This document shows positions 21,010-29,507 of a stretch of 64,000 nucleotides of DNA, piece by piece. Location of the stretch: assembly GCF_902460355.1 (NCBI RefSeq), contig NZ_CABPTO010000001.1, positions 372,001-436,000 of the forward strand, read 5' to 3'. Origin of the DNA: Streptococcus sp. Marseille-P6264 (lineage in GTDB: Bacteria > Bacillota > Bacilli > Lactobacillales > Streptococcaceae). Numbering within the stretch: position 1 is the first letter of the stretch; the number at the start of each line of letters is the position of its first letter. Below the pieces are notes generated by a model. The model saw only the letters and a program-made list of their open reading frames with translations, searched no databases and was not told where the DNA came from. The position numbers and the translations under genes are program-made.

Positions 21010-21600
21010 TTAAAATGTTATATCACTTACTTGGGCGAGAATATCCTCGCGGGTAACGGCTCCTTGGCGCAAAATACGTGCCTTTTCTCCAGACAAGTCC
21101 AGAATGGTTGAATCCTGACCTGTCAAGGAAGCATCATCTTCTACTCCCGAGACTTGCTCTTGAAAATCCAGCATAATCTGCTGGAAATCAGTTCCACTGG
21201 CTTTTCCAGAAAGATTGGCGGATGGACCTATCAAGGGTCCGTACTTCCGAATCAAGTCCAGCGTAACTGGATGCTTTGGAATTCGAAAGCCTACGGTTTC
21301 CATACCAGAGTTTATCCAAGCAGGCACTCGGTCAGTGGCTTGGAGGATAATTGTCAGTGGTCCAGGTAGAAAGGCGTGATAGAGTTTTTCTAGATAACTG
21401 GGCTGGTTCTTAGAAAAACGGTAAACTTCTTCCAAGCTAGCCACATTGAGATTGAGAGCCTTGTCACGGGGTCTTCGTTTTAATTCATAGACTCGTTCGA
21501 CTGCCTCTTCGTTCAAAGCCTGGGCAAAGAGGCCATACACCGTTTCCGTAGGCAGGACGACCGCTCCACCTGCTGCCAGAGTCTTTTCTATCTTATCCAT
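21010..21600 (-). CDS. tsaC: L-threonylcarbamoyladenylate synthase (TsaC/YrdC/Sua5)
   Basis: This 196-residue enzyme makes threonylcarbamoyl-AMP for the t6A37 modification of tRNAs reading ANN codons. Diagnostic parts are [49 protein letters not shown] and the nucleotide-binding [16 protein letters not shown]. The start [12 protein letters not shown] at 21600 is chosen: the longer open frame upstream only runs inside prmC and does not match the family. It overlaps prmC by 8 bp. The C-terminal Sua5 domain is absent, as expected for the short TsaC form. Confidence 0.92.
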   Translation of the reverse strand: MDKIEKTLAAGGAVVLPTETVYGLFAQALNEEAVERVYELKRRPRDKALNLNVASLEEVYRFSKNQPSYLEKLYHAFLPGPLTIILQATDRVPAWINSGMETVGFRIPKHPVTLDLIRKYGPLIGPSANLSGKASGTDFQQIMLDFQEQVSGVEDDASLTGQDSTILDLSGEKARILRQGAVTREDILAQVSDITF

Positions 21601-22423
21601 TGTCCATCGCCACCATTCTATCTTTGCCAAATTGATCCTGCAAGACTCGGATTCGCTTTTGCGGGAAGGAGTTTTTAAATAACTCCCTGACGCCGCCTCC
21701 TTGCTTGTAACCAATTTCCAGATAGATCTTTCCTTTTTCTGTGAGATGCTCCTCTGCCTGCTCGGCTATTTTCCGATAGACGGCATAGCCATCCTCCTCC
21801 GCGAAGAGGGCCATGTGAGGCTCAGAAACTAGAACGTTGAGACCGACTTCGTCCTTATCCGCTTCTGAAATATAGGGCGGGTTTGAGACAATGATGTCAA
21901 ATTTCCCACTGATACCATCGAAGCAATCAGATTGGACAAAAGTAAGATTGAGGCCACAGGACTGAGCGTTTTCTGCTGCCAAGGCAAGAGCATCTTGAGA
22001 GAGATCAGAAGCAGTAATCTGCCAGTCTGGACGGCCGTTTGCCAGTGCAAGAGCAATGGCTCCGCTCCCCGTTCCGATATCCAAGACTGACAAGGATTTT
22101 TCAGGATTCTCCGACAAAATCAGCTCCACTAGCTCCTCCGTCTCAGGCCTTGGAATCAATACCCGCTCATCAACCTTGAGAGTCAAACCGTGAAAATCAC
22201 TGCTACCAATAATATACTGGGCTGGCTTGTGAGCAAGCAGTTGCTCTTGAATCGCTTTTAGCTGATCACGGTCTTCCTGACTGACCTCTGCCCGAAGCTT
22301 GAAAACAAAGTCAGTAAAGGAGAGGTCATTGAGTGCCCGATAAACGAAAGACAGGCTTTCCGCTTCTTCTCCCGCTGCTATCAGCTCCTGCTCTAACTCA
22401 GACAAATATTGAGCTAATGTCAT
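21593..22423 (-). CDS. prmC: Peptide chain release factor N5-glutamine methyltransferase
   Basis: This 276-residue SAM-dependent enzyme methylates the GGQ glutamine of release factors. The N-terminal helical bundle ends before YIIGSSDFHGLTLKVDERVLIPRPETEELV. The SAM loop is VLDIGTGSGAIALALA, and the catalytic motif is NPPY in DIIVSNPPYISEAD. It starts on the last base of prfA, its substrate gene, an arrangement conserved in most bacteria. It overlaps tsaC by 8 bp. Confidence 0.95.
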   Translation of the reverse strand: MTLAQYLSELEQELIAAGEEAESLSFVYRALNDLSFTDFVFKLRAEVSQEDRDQLKAIQEQLLAHKPAQYIIGSSDFHGLTLKVDERVLIPRPETEELVELILSENPEKSLSVLDIGTGSGAIALALANGRPDWQITASDLSQDALALAAENAQSCGLNLTFVQSDCFDGISGKFDIIVSNPPYISEADKDEVGLNVLVSEPHMALFAEEDGYAVYRKIAEQAEEHLTEKGKIYLEIGYKQGGGVRELFKNSFPQKRIRVLQDQFGKDRMVAMDNG

Positions 22424-23502
22424 TATTTATTCAGCTCTTCTAGTTTTTGCGTTTGGTCATAGAGTACCAAGGCATCTACAACTTCGTCCAATTTACCAGA
22501 CAAGATGGTATCTAGCTTTTGCAGGGTCAAGCCGATACGGTGGTCTGTGACACGGTTTTGAGGGAAATTATAAGTACGGATTCGCTCTGAACGGTCACCA
22601 GTTCCAATTGTCGATTTACGCTCAGCGTCTTGCTCATCTTGGGCAATCTGGGCAAAATGGTCAGCCACACGCGCACGGATAATTTTCATGGCCTTCTCAC
22701 GGTTCTTCTGCTGGGTACGTTCTTCCTGCATCTCAACCTTGATATTGGTTGGCAAGTGAACGATACGAACGGCAGTCGCAACCTTATTGACGTTCTGTCC
22801 ACCAGCACCAGATGCGTGGTAGATGTCAACACGAAGGTCTTTTGGATCAATATCGTATTCTACTTCTTCGATTTCTGGCATGACTAAAACGGTAGCTGTC
22901 GAAGTATGAACACGGCCTTGGCTTTCTGTCACAGGAACCCGTTGCACACGGTGGGCACCTGATTCATACTTGAGTTTAGAGTAAACAGACTGACCAGAAA
23001 CCATGGCAACCACTTCTTTGAAACCACCGACACCGTTCATAGAAGCTTCCATGACTTCAAAGCGCCAGCCTTGAGCTTCAGCGTACTTCTGATACATAGT
23101 TAGAAGGTCACCAGCGAAAAGTGCTGCCTCATCACCTCCTGCTGCCCCACGAATTTCAAGGATGATGTTCTTGTCATCGTTTGGATCCTTTGGAAGAAGC
23201 AAAATTTTCAGTTTTTCTTCGTATGCTTCTTTTTCAGCTTTGGCATCTTTGAGTTCTTGCTTGGCCATTTCTTCCAAGTCGGCATCGTCACCAGACTCCT
23301 TAATCATCTCTTCAGCGTCAATAATGTTTTGAAGAACTTGCTTGTATTCGCGGTAGGCTGTTACCGTATCACGGCTACTTGCTTCTTCCTTTGATAATTC
23401 CATGAAACGCTTGGTATCTGATACCACATCCGGGTCACTGAGCAATTCTCCAAGCTCTTCATAGCGGTCTTCCACTGCCTGTAACTGGTCATAAATATTC
23501 AT
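22423..23502 (-). CDS. prfA: Peptide chain release factor 1
   Basis: A 359-residue class I release factor for UAA and UAG. It has the peptidyl-transferase motif GGQ in [18 protein letters not shown] and the codon-recognition PxT motif as PVT in [17 protein letters not shown], which identifies RF1 rather than RF2. The N-terminal coiled coil (about residues 40-105) is typical. It lies 35 bp downstream of tdk and overlaps prmC by one base. Confidence 0.96.
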   Translation of the reverse strand: MNIYDQLQAVEDRYEELGELLSDPDVVSDTKRFMELSKEEASSRDTVTAYREYKQVLQNIIDAEEMIKESGDDADLEEMAKQELKDAKAEKEAYEEKLKILLLPKDPNDDKNIILEIRGAAGGDEAALFAGDLLTMYQKYAEAQGWRFEVMEASMNGVGGFKEVVAMVSGQSVYSKLKYESGAHRVQRVPVTESQGRVHTSTATVLVMPEIEEVEYDIDPKDLRVDIYHASGAGGQNVNKVATAVRIVHLPTNIKVEMQEERTQQKNREKAMKIIRARVADHFAQIAQDEQDAERKSTIGTGDRSERIRTYNFPQNRVTDHRIGLTLQKLDTILSGKLDEVVDALVLYDQTQKLEELNK

Positions 23503-23537
23503 CTTTGTAATCTATCTCCTTGATTTTCTAATTCATT

Positions 23538-24110
23538 CTACTTAATGGGTGGATTGAAATAATGCTTGCGGCATACAGAAATATAGGTCTCATGACCACC
23601 GATTTTGATCTGTTCGCCATCATAGACAGGTTTCCCGTTATCCGTCCGCAAAACCATGGTTGCCTTTTTAGAGCAATATTGGCAAATGGTCTTGATTTCG
23701 TCAATCTTATCAGCCAGAAGCAAGAGGTGCTTGGAACCTTCAAAGAGTTCATTGCGAAAGTCATTTTTCAGACCAAAAGCCATGACTGGAACATCTAACT
23801 CATCCACCACTCTAGCCAAATCATAGACATGATGGCGTTTCAAAAACTGGGCCTCATCAATCAAAACGCAGTAAGGCTTTTCAGGCAAGCTTTGAATATA
23901 GCCAAAAATATCTGTCTGGTCCTCGATTGCCATTGCAGCTCGCTTCATGCCGATGCGGCTGGAAACAACGCCAAAGCCATCACGTGTATCGACAGCCGAG
24001 GTCATGATGACCACGCTTTTCCCCTGCTCCTCGTAGTTGTGGGCCACTTTCAAAATTTCAATCGTCTTGCCCGAATTCATTGTGCCATATTTATAATATA
24101 ACTGAGCCAT
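23538..24110 (-). CDS. tdk: Thymidine kinase
   Basis: A 190-residue type II thymidine kinase for salvage of thymidine to dTMP. The P-loop is GTMNSGKT at residues 9-16, Walker B is [11 protein letters not shown], and the zinc cysteines are in [11 protein letters not shown] and the C-terminal CRKH. The lasso loop holds [20 protein letters not shown]. It is the first gene of the tdk-prfA-prmC-tsaC-glyA run and is divergent from the tautomerase gene. Confidence 0.95.
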   Translation of the reverse strand: MAQLYYKYGTMNSGKTIEILKVAHNYEEQGKSVVIMTSAVDTRDGFGVVSSRIGMKRAAMAIEDQTDIFGYIQSLPEKPYCVLIDEAQFLKRHHVYDLARVVDELDVPVMAFGLKNDFRNELFEGSKHLLLLADKIDEIKTICQYCSKKATMVLRTDNGKPVYDGEQIKIGGHETYISVCRKHYFNPPIK

Positions 24111-24276
24111 TTATTCTTACATTCTCTCTAAGTATTGTCTTTCTAAGACTTTCAGCGCTGTCCATAAACTCTGCTGGAAAGACCGACCATACTTCCTATT
24201 ATTTTACCACAATTCACAACTCTTTAAAACCTAATTTATGATAAAATAAGATTAGCAAAAGAAAAGGAGAAATCAT

Positions 24277-24459
24277 ATGCCATTTGTCAGAATTGATTTA
24301 TTTGAAGGTCGTAGCTTGGAACAAAAGAAGGCCTTGGCTAAAGAAGTCACAGAAGCCGTTGTCAGAAATACTGGCGCACCTCAGTCTGCTGTTCATGTCA
24401 TCATCAACGACATGCCAGAAGGCACTTACTTCCCTCAAGGTGAAATGAGGGAAAAATAA
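24277..24459 (+). CDS. 4-oxalocrotonate tautomerase family enzyme
   Basis: This 60-residue protein of the 4-OT/DmpI family has the catalytic base Pro1 exposed after Met removal (MPFVRIDLFEGRSLEQKKALA). It is the canonical subunit size, and such enzymes form hexamers. The natural substrate in streptococci is unknown; ring-cleavage pathways are absent here, so the name should not be read as a pathway. AAGGAG lies 8 bases before the ATG, and an extended -10 (TGATAAAAT) about 35 bp upstream could be its promoter. It is one of only four plus-strand genes in the window. Confidence 0.88.
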   Translation: MPFVRIDLFEGRSLEQKKALAKEVTEAVVRNTGAPQSAVHVIINDMPEGTYFPQGEMREK

Positions 24460-24466
24460 AAAAGAA

Positions 24467-24508
24467 AAGCCGGCAGTGTATAGGGATACAAACTGCTGGC
24501 CTTTTTCT
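24467..24508. terminator. Bidirectional terminator between the tautomerase and aco genes
   Basis: Stem GCCGGCAGT/ACTGCTGGC with a 14-nt loop, A-rich before and T-rich after on plus (CCTTTTTCTTT). It can end both convergent transcripts. Confidence 0.8.
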
Positions 24509-24546
24509 TTATCATTCAGGAATGAAATTCTTCATTCATTCTTTTA

Positions 24547-25806
24547 TCAGAAAACCAAGTCGTAAGGAGATTCCAACTTGTCCGCTAAACTGGCTAGAAA
24601 CTCCGCTGCAGGCTGACCATCTACGACTTGATGGTCAAAAGTCAGGCTGAGCGGCAGGAATTTCTGCTCATAGACCTGTCCTTGGCTGTCAAGAGCCAGC
24701 GCCGTTTGCAGGGCACCAACTCCTAAAATCGCCACTTCTGGAGTATTTAGGATAGGAGTGAAATACTCAATCCCTGCTCCCCCGAGATTGGTAATACTGA
24801 AGGTTGAACCTGAGTAAAGAGCTGGATCTAAAGTGCCTTTACGAGCTTGGTTGGCCTCTGTTTTGATAGCTAAGCCTAAGTCAGCCAGCGTTAGCTTATC
24901 CACGTGACGAATGACTGGCACCACCAGACCATCACTAAGCGCAGTCGCAATACCGATATGAATATCTTCTACTTCCTGATACTGACCATTGAAATACCAA
25001 GCGTTGAGCTGAGGGTGATCTTTCAACGCCTTGGCAACTGCCTTTGTCAGCAGAGTCGTGATGCTGATTTCGCCATTTTCTAGCGGAGAAGCCACCTTAT
25101 CTTTCATATCCTGTCTAAAGGTCATCAGCTTGCTGATATACACCTTACGGTGCAAGGTCACCTGAGCCGATGTCTGGAGACTGGTCATCATCCGCTCCGC
25201 AATAGTCTTGCGAATGCCTGTCAATCCTGCGCCGTAGTCAGCCTGACTAGCCGGCTGAAGGATCGCAGAGCTATTTTCAGGTGTTTGGTTTGGAAGCGCC
25301 TCTGGTTTATAGTTTTCCACATCCCGTCGGGTAATGCGGCCCTTGCCTCCCGTTCCTGAAATCATGGAAATATCATATCCTTTTTCCTTAGCAATCTTTC
25401 GGGCCAGCGGAGTGATAAAAATACGTCCCTGTTCACTTTTTCCAACAGTGTTGGAACTTGCTGCCACAGTTTTTTCAGCTAGCTCTGGCTTTGAATCAAC
25501 TGCTCCCTTATCACTTTCTGATTTATTCGCAGAGACTTCTTCCGTCTCCATTCCTGGAATAGATTCTCCCGCTTCACCAATCCATGCAATTACTTTCTTG
25601 CACGGGACAGTATCGCCCGCCTGACTGATAATTTTTAAAATCACTCCTGCGCTTGGCGCCTCTACATCGCTGGTCAATTTTTCAGAACTGATTTCCAAGA
25701 CAGGCTGACCAGCAGCTACGGTGTCGCCTTCCTTGACCAGCCAGTTATTTATCAGACCTTCGGTCATTGTTAAGCCTAGCTTAGGCATTACAATTTCTGT
25801 AGCCAT
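24547..25806 (-). CDS. Dihydrolipoamide acetyltransferase (E2) of acetoin/pyruvate dehydrogenase
   Basis: This 419-residue E2 core accepts the acetyl group and passes it to CoA. The single lipoyl domain has its acceptor K43 in ISSEKLTSDVEA. After an Ala/Ser/Glu-rich linker comes a peripheral subunit-binding domain (RIFITPLARKIAKEKGYDI...GRITRRDV, about 128-165). The catalytic domain ends with the His-Asp pair in FDHQVVDGQPAAEF. It is the last gene of E3-E1alpha-E1beta-E2. Whether the substrate is acetoin or pyruvate cannot be decided from sequence; streptococci with this operon have been annotated both ways. Confidence 0.92.
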   Translation of the reverse strand: MATEIVMPKLGLTMTEGLINNWLVKEGDTVAAGQPVLEISSEKLTSDVEAPSAGVILKIISQAGDTVPCKKVIAWIGEAGESIPGMETEEVSANKSESDKGAVDSKPELAEKTVAASSNTVGKSEQGRIFITPLARKIAKEKGYDISMISGTGGKGRITRRDVENYKPEALPNQTPENSSAILQPASQADYGAGLTGIRKTIAERMMTSLQTSAQVTLHRKVYISKLMTFRQDMKDKVASPLENGEISITTLLTKAVAKALKDHPQLNAWYFNGQYQEVEDIHIGIATALSDGLVVPVIRHVDKLTLADLGLAIKTEANQARKGTLDPALYSGSTFSITNLGGAGIEYFTPILNTPEVAILGVGALQTALALDSQGQVYEQKFLPLSLTFDHQVVDGQPAAEFLASLADKLESPYDLVF

Positions 25807-25819
25807 ACTTGCCTCCCTT

Positions 25820-26851
25820 CTATCTCTTCAGATCGTCAATCAATTCTGCAGCAACAGTCAAAACCTTATCAGCATTAGGGATATAGAGCTGTTCCAAATT
25901 CACTGCAAATGGTACTGGCACATTTGGCGCGCAGACGCATTTCACTGGGCCGTCCAGATAGTCAAAGCATTTGTCTGTCACTGCTGCTGCAATATCTGTC
26001 GCTGTGTTATTATGAGGGTTGGATTCATCAACGATAATCAGCCGTCCAGTTTTCTTGACTGATTCAAAGACAGTCTCCTCATCCCAAGGGGCTACCGTTC
26101 TCAAGTCAATCACTTCAACCGAAATACCATCTTTTTCCAAGCGATCCGCTACCTCGTAAGCAACATAAAGCATTTTACCGATAGTAACGATAGTGAGGTC
26201 TGTTCCTTCACGGCGGACAGTAGCCTTTCCAATTGGAACTGTATAATATTCTTCTGGTACCTCTCCCTTGATACCATAGAGAGTCTTATCTTCTGAATAA
26301 ATCACGATATTGTCGTCTTCAATGGAAGCCAGCAGTAACCCTTTAGCATCATACGGAGTTGCTGGAACAACTACCTTTATACCAGGAATAGATCCAAAGA
26401 GACCGTAATATGAACCCGAGTGTTGAGCTGCAGCCGAAGCTCCTGCCCCATGCATGGTCCGCATTGTCATCGGAACCTTGGCCTTACCGCCAAACATATA
26501 GCGCATTTTTGAGCCTTGCCCCAGAATGGCGTCAAAGCAGAAACCGATAAAGTCATTGAACATCAGCTCCGGTACTGGCCGCAAGCCAGTCAGAGCCATT
26601 CCAACAGAAGCTGACACGTATCCATGCTCAGAAATCGGAGTATCAATCACCCGCTCTCGGCCGTATTTTGGCATGAGTCCCTTGGTCACACCCATTACAC
26701 CGCCCCAAGCATCTTCGTTTTCTTCTTCCAAGTGCTTGATTGTTACACCGCCAGCAATATCTTCTCCCAGAAGGATTACGGTGTCATCTTTTGCCATTGC
26801 CTGATCCAGCGCTTCATTGATTGCTTTCATAAATAACAGTTGTCTAGCCAT
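25820..26851 (-). CDS. Acetoin/pyruvate dehydrogenase E1 component, beta subunit
   Basis: This 343-residue thiamine-diphosphate subunit pairs with the alpha subunit encoded just upstream. Typical stretches are ALDQAMAKDDTVILLGEDIA, RVIDTPISEHGYVSASVGMALTGLRPVPE and the loop MRTMHGAGASAAAQHSGSYYG. C-terminal parts include VIDLRTVAPWDEETV and RLIIVDESNPHNN. GGAGG precedes the ATG. It is 18 bp after the alpha gene and 13 bp before the E2 gene. Confidence 0.93.
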   Translation of the reverse strand: MARQLLFMKAINEALDQAMAKDDTVILLGEDIAGGVTIKHLEEENEDAWGGVMGVTKGLMPKYGRERVIDTPISEHGYVSASVGMALTGLRPVPELMFNDFIGFCFDAILGQGSKMRYMFGGKAKVPMTMRTMHGAGASAAAQHSGSYYGLFGSIPGIKVVVPATPYDAKGLLLASIEDDNIVIYSEDKTLYGIKGEVPEEYYTVPIGKATVRREGTDLTIVTIGKMLYVAYEVADRLEKDGISVEVIDLRTVAPWDEETVFESVKKTGRLIIVDESNPHNNTATDIAAAVTDKCFDYLDGPVKCVCAPNVPVPFAVNLEQLYIPNADKVLTVAAELIDDLKR

Positions 26852-26869
26852 TTGATCAACCTCCTTCTA

Positions 26870-27943
26870 TCAATCAGCAAATACATCTTCCAGCAGAGAC
26901 TCGGAACGAGGAATCGGACTGTCTTGAGCAAATTTGATAGCTTCTTCCACATCCTTTCGAGACTCTTCTAAGATGGTATCAAGTTCCTCTTCGGTCAAGA
27001 GGCCGTGCTCGATAGCGTAGTCACGGAAGACATCTAGAGCATCCACATTAGCCCAGTCTTTTTCTTCACCTTCCAAAGCCTTATACTTCTGCTCATCCCC
27101 TTCAAAGTGACCATGATCGCGATATGTTACAGCTTCAATTAAGGTAGGTCCTGCACCTCTACGAGCCCGCTCTACAGCTTCCTTGGCTACTTGGTAGACA
27201 GCGAATAAATCCTTACCATTAACTCGGATGCCAGGCATATTATAAGCAGCTGCTCTTTCAGCAATGGTGCCAGATGCTGAAGAATACCATTGCGGTGTTG
27301 ATTCTGCAAAGAGGTTGTTTTCATTGACAAAGATAACCGGCAGTTTCCAAATTGCTGCCATGTTGAGACATTCATGGAAATTCCCTTCATTGGCTGCACC
27401 ATCACCAAAGAAGCAGACAGCCACACTATCGGTTTTCAAGTACTTGTTTCGCATAGCAGCACCGGTAGCTAGACCAAAGCCTCCACCAACCATACCATTG
27501 GCACCGAGAATTCCCTTGTCCAAATCGGCGATGTGCATAGATCCTCCTTTTCCTTTTCCAAGCCCAGTCTCCTTGCCAAAAATTTCTGCCATCATTCCCT
27601 TTAAATCACCGCCCTTAGCAACACAGTGACCGTGTCCCCGGTGAGTACTGGTAATATAGTCCTTGTCTGTCAGATTGGCACAGACGCCAGTAGCAATCGC
27701 TTCCTCTCCAGCATAAAGGTGAACAAAACCAGGAATCTGTCCTGCAGCAAAGAAACGCCGGGTATTTTCCTCAAAATTACGGATATCCCACATGGTTTTA
27801 TACATGGTCTTGGCTTTTTCTTTGGAAATCTGCTCAACCTCAACTTCGGTAGCATCATGGACCTTTAAATCGACTAGCTCCGATACAGCACTTTGGTTTC
27901 TTGTTTTGCTCAATTGTTGTGGTAAATCTTTATAATTTGACAT
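26870..27943 (-). CDS. Acetoin/pyruvate dehydrogenase E1 component, alpha subunit
   Basis: A 357-residue subunit carrying the thiamine-diphosphate motif GDGAANEGNFHECLNMAA, followed by KLPVIFVNENN. Other family parts are TSTHRGHGHCVAKGG and GKGKGGSMHIAD. The N-terminal ~40 residues (DLPQQLSKTRNQSAVSELV) form an extension. It is 15 bp downstream of the E3 gene. GGAGGTAAAAAT precedes the ATG. Confidence 0.93.
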   Translation of the reverse strand: MSNYKDLPQQLSKTRNQSAVSELVDLKVHDATEVEVEQISKEKAKTMYKTMWDIRNFEENTRRFFAAGQIPGFVHLYAGEEAIATGVCANLTDKDYITSTHRGHGHCVAKGGDLKGMMAEIFGKETGLGKGKGGSMHIADLDKGILGANGMVGGGFGLATGAAMRNKYLKTDSVAVCFFGDGAANEGNFHECLNMAAIWKLPVIFVNENNLFAESTPQWYSSASGTIAERAAAYNMPGIRVNGKDLFAVYQVAKEAVERARRGAGPTLIEAVTYRDHGHFEGDEQKYKALEGEEKDWANVDALDVFRDYAIEHGLLTEEELDTILEESRKDVEEAIKFAQDSPIPRSESLLEDVFAD

Positions 27944-27958
27944 ATTTTTACCTCCTCA

Positions 27959-29299
27959 TTAATCGTCCTGAACGAGTCTTTTAGCGACCTCTTGTATTAG
28001 TTCTGATGTGGTAGGATGAGCAAAAACTGTTTCAAGAACTTGATCCAGCGTTGCTTCAGCCTGCCTCAGCAAAATCAAATTCTGCAAAAGATCTGTACCG
28101 TTCGGACCGACGATGACTGCACCTAGCAGAAGATGGTATTGCTTTTCTGAGATTAGCTTGACATAGCCCTCCGTCTCACCTATTGCGATAGCCCGCCCAT
28201 TATAAGAGAAAGGTAGCTTCTCGACCAGAACATCATAGCCGGCCTGCTCAGCCTCTTCCTTGCTGAGACCAAAAGAAGCTACTTCAGGATTGGTGTAGAG
28301 TGAACGGGGAACACTCAGCGGATCAACTGCTTCTTCAGCTCTCCGGCAGATAGCTTTTACAGCCTTTATCCCTTCTGCACTAGCTACGTGAGCCAGCATA
28401 TAAGATTCCAAGAGATCACCGATAGCATAAATATGCTCTTTGGATGTTTCGTAGTATTGATCTACCTTGACAAAATTCCGTTCTGTCAAGGCTAAACCCA
28501 TATCCTGCGCTAGCTCTAGGTTTGGTTTGCGGCCAGTAGCGATTAAAAGATGGTCGAAAGCAACCTGCTCGTTCTCAAGTAGGACAGAATTAGCAGTTAC
28601 TTCCTTTATCTGCGCTCCTTGGTAAATCATCACCCCCATTTTCTTTAGTTTCTTTTGAATCACATGTCGCGCATCTCCTTCTTCAGTCAAAAGAATTTCC
28701 GGCGCAACCTCGATAACAGTGACCTCAACACCCAGAGGAGCCATAGCGAAAGCTAGCTCAATTGCGATAACGCCACCTCCGATAATGACCAACTTCTCAG
28801 GAAGATCCCTCAAGTCAAAAAACGTATCCGTCGTTAGATAATCAACCTGTTCCAATCCCTTGATAGGAGGCACAAAAGGATAACTGCCAGTTGCCAAAAT
28901 CACATCTTTGCCACTGATTTCTTTACCATTGACGGAGAAAGTTCGGTCTTTGACAAACTTGGCCTGACCTTCTATGTACTCAATACCTAAAGACTTAAAG
29001 CTAGCATGAATTCCAGATTGCAAACTGGCAACAACCTGATTCTTTCGGTCTACCAATTTCTCAAAATCAATCCTTTCAAGCTTGCTCTCAATTCCATAAC
29101 GCCTAGCTTCCTCCATTGTCAGCAACCAATGACCGTGCTGGAGATAGGCCTTAGACGGTATACATCCCACATTCAGGCAGGTTCCGCCGATAGACTTCTT
29201 TTCTACCACAGCCACTTTCTTGCCCAAACGAGCAGCTTCTTCAGCAGCCACATAACCGCCCGGTCCAGCACCGATAATCAAAACATCATAAACAGACAA
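27959..29299 (-). CDS. lpdA: Dihydrolipoyl dehydrogenase (E3)
   Basis: A 446-residue flavoprotein disulfide reductase reoxidising dihydrolipoamide with NAD+. The FAD motif GAGPGGYVAAEEAARLG is at the N-terminus. The redox pair is C41-C46 in GGTCLNVGCIPSK, and the active-site His-Glu is in FAHPTTSELIQE. NAD-binding is at IGGGVIAIELA. There is no fused lipoyl domain, unlike some streptococcal LpdA proteins. It is first in the dehydrogenase operon, 208 bp after the Clp gene. AAAGGAGG lies before the ATG. Confidence 0.93.
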   Translation of the reverse strand: MSVYDVLIIGAGPGGYVAAEEAARLGKKVAVVEKKSIGGTCLNVGCIPSKAYLQHGHWLLTMEEARRYGIESKLERIDFEKLVDRKNQVVASLQSGIHASFKSLGIEYIEGQAKFVKDRTFSVNGKEISGKDVILATGSYPFVPPIKGLEQVDYLTTDTFFDLRDLPEKLVIIGGGVIAIELAFAMAPLGVEVTVIEVAPEILLTEEGDARHVIQKKLKKMGVMIYQGAQIKEVTANSVLLENEQVAFDHLLIATGRKPNLELAQDMGLALTERNFVKVDQYYETSKEHIYAIGDLLESYMLAHVASAEGIKAVKAICRRAEEAVDPLSVPRSLYTNPEVASFGLSKEEAEQAGYDVLVEKLPFSYNGRAIAIGETEGYVKLISEKQYHLLLGAVIVGPNGTDLLQNLILLRQAEATLDQVLETVFAHPTTSELIQEVAKRLVQDD

Positions 29300-29476
29300 A
29301 ACAGGCCTCCTTTCATAAAACGCAAAGGGTGCTCAAACAATCAAAATGATTGCTGTCGGCTATAGATACAAAAAGTATCTCATTATTTTTCGTATTTCTA
29401 AGACTCATTTCAAAATCTCAGGATAGAGTCTGCTCAGAAACTATGAACCTCCTTTCTGTATTTTTCTTTGTCTACG

Positions 29477-29496
29477 AAAAGTAAGCGCTTACTTTT
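29477..29496. promoter_or_regulatory. 20-bp perfect palindrome between the Clp and lpdA genes (cre-like)
   Basis: AAAAGTAAGC/GCTTACTTTT is a perfect palindrome. Its core GTAAGCGCTTAC matches the CcpA cre core apart from the outer T and A. It sits 12 bp after the clp stop, upstream of the dehydrogenase operon. CcpA or another LacI-family protein is the likely ligand; a second role as part of a terminator is possible. Confidence 0.6.
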
Positions 29497-29507
29497 TCAG
29501 AAGAGAC

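Noticed and set aside
23538..24101. Plus-strand open frames opposite tdk
   Set aside because: Shadows of tdk without start signals.
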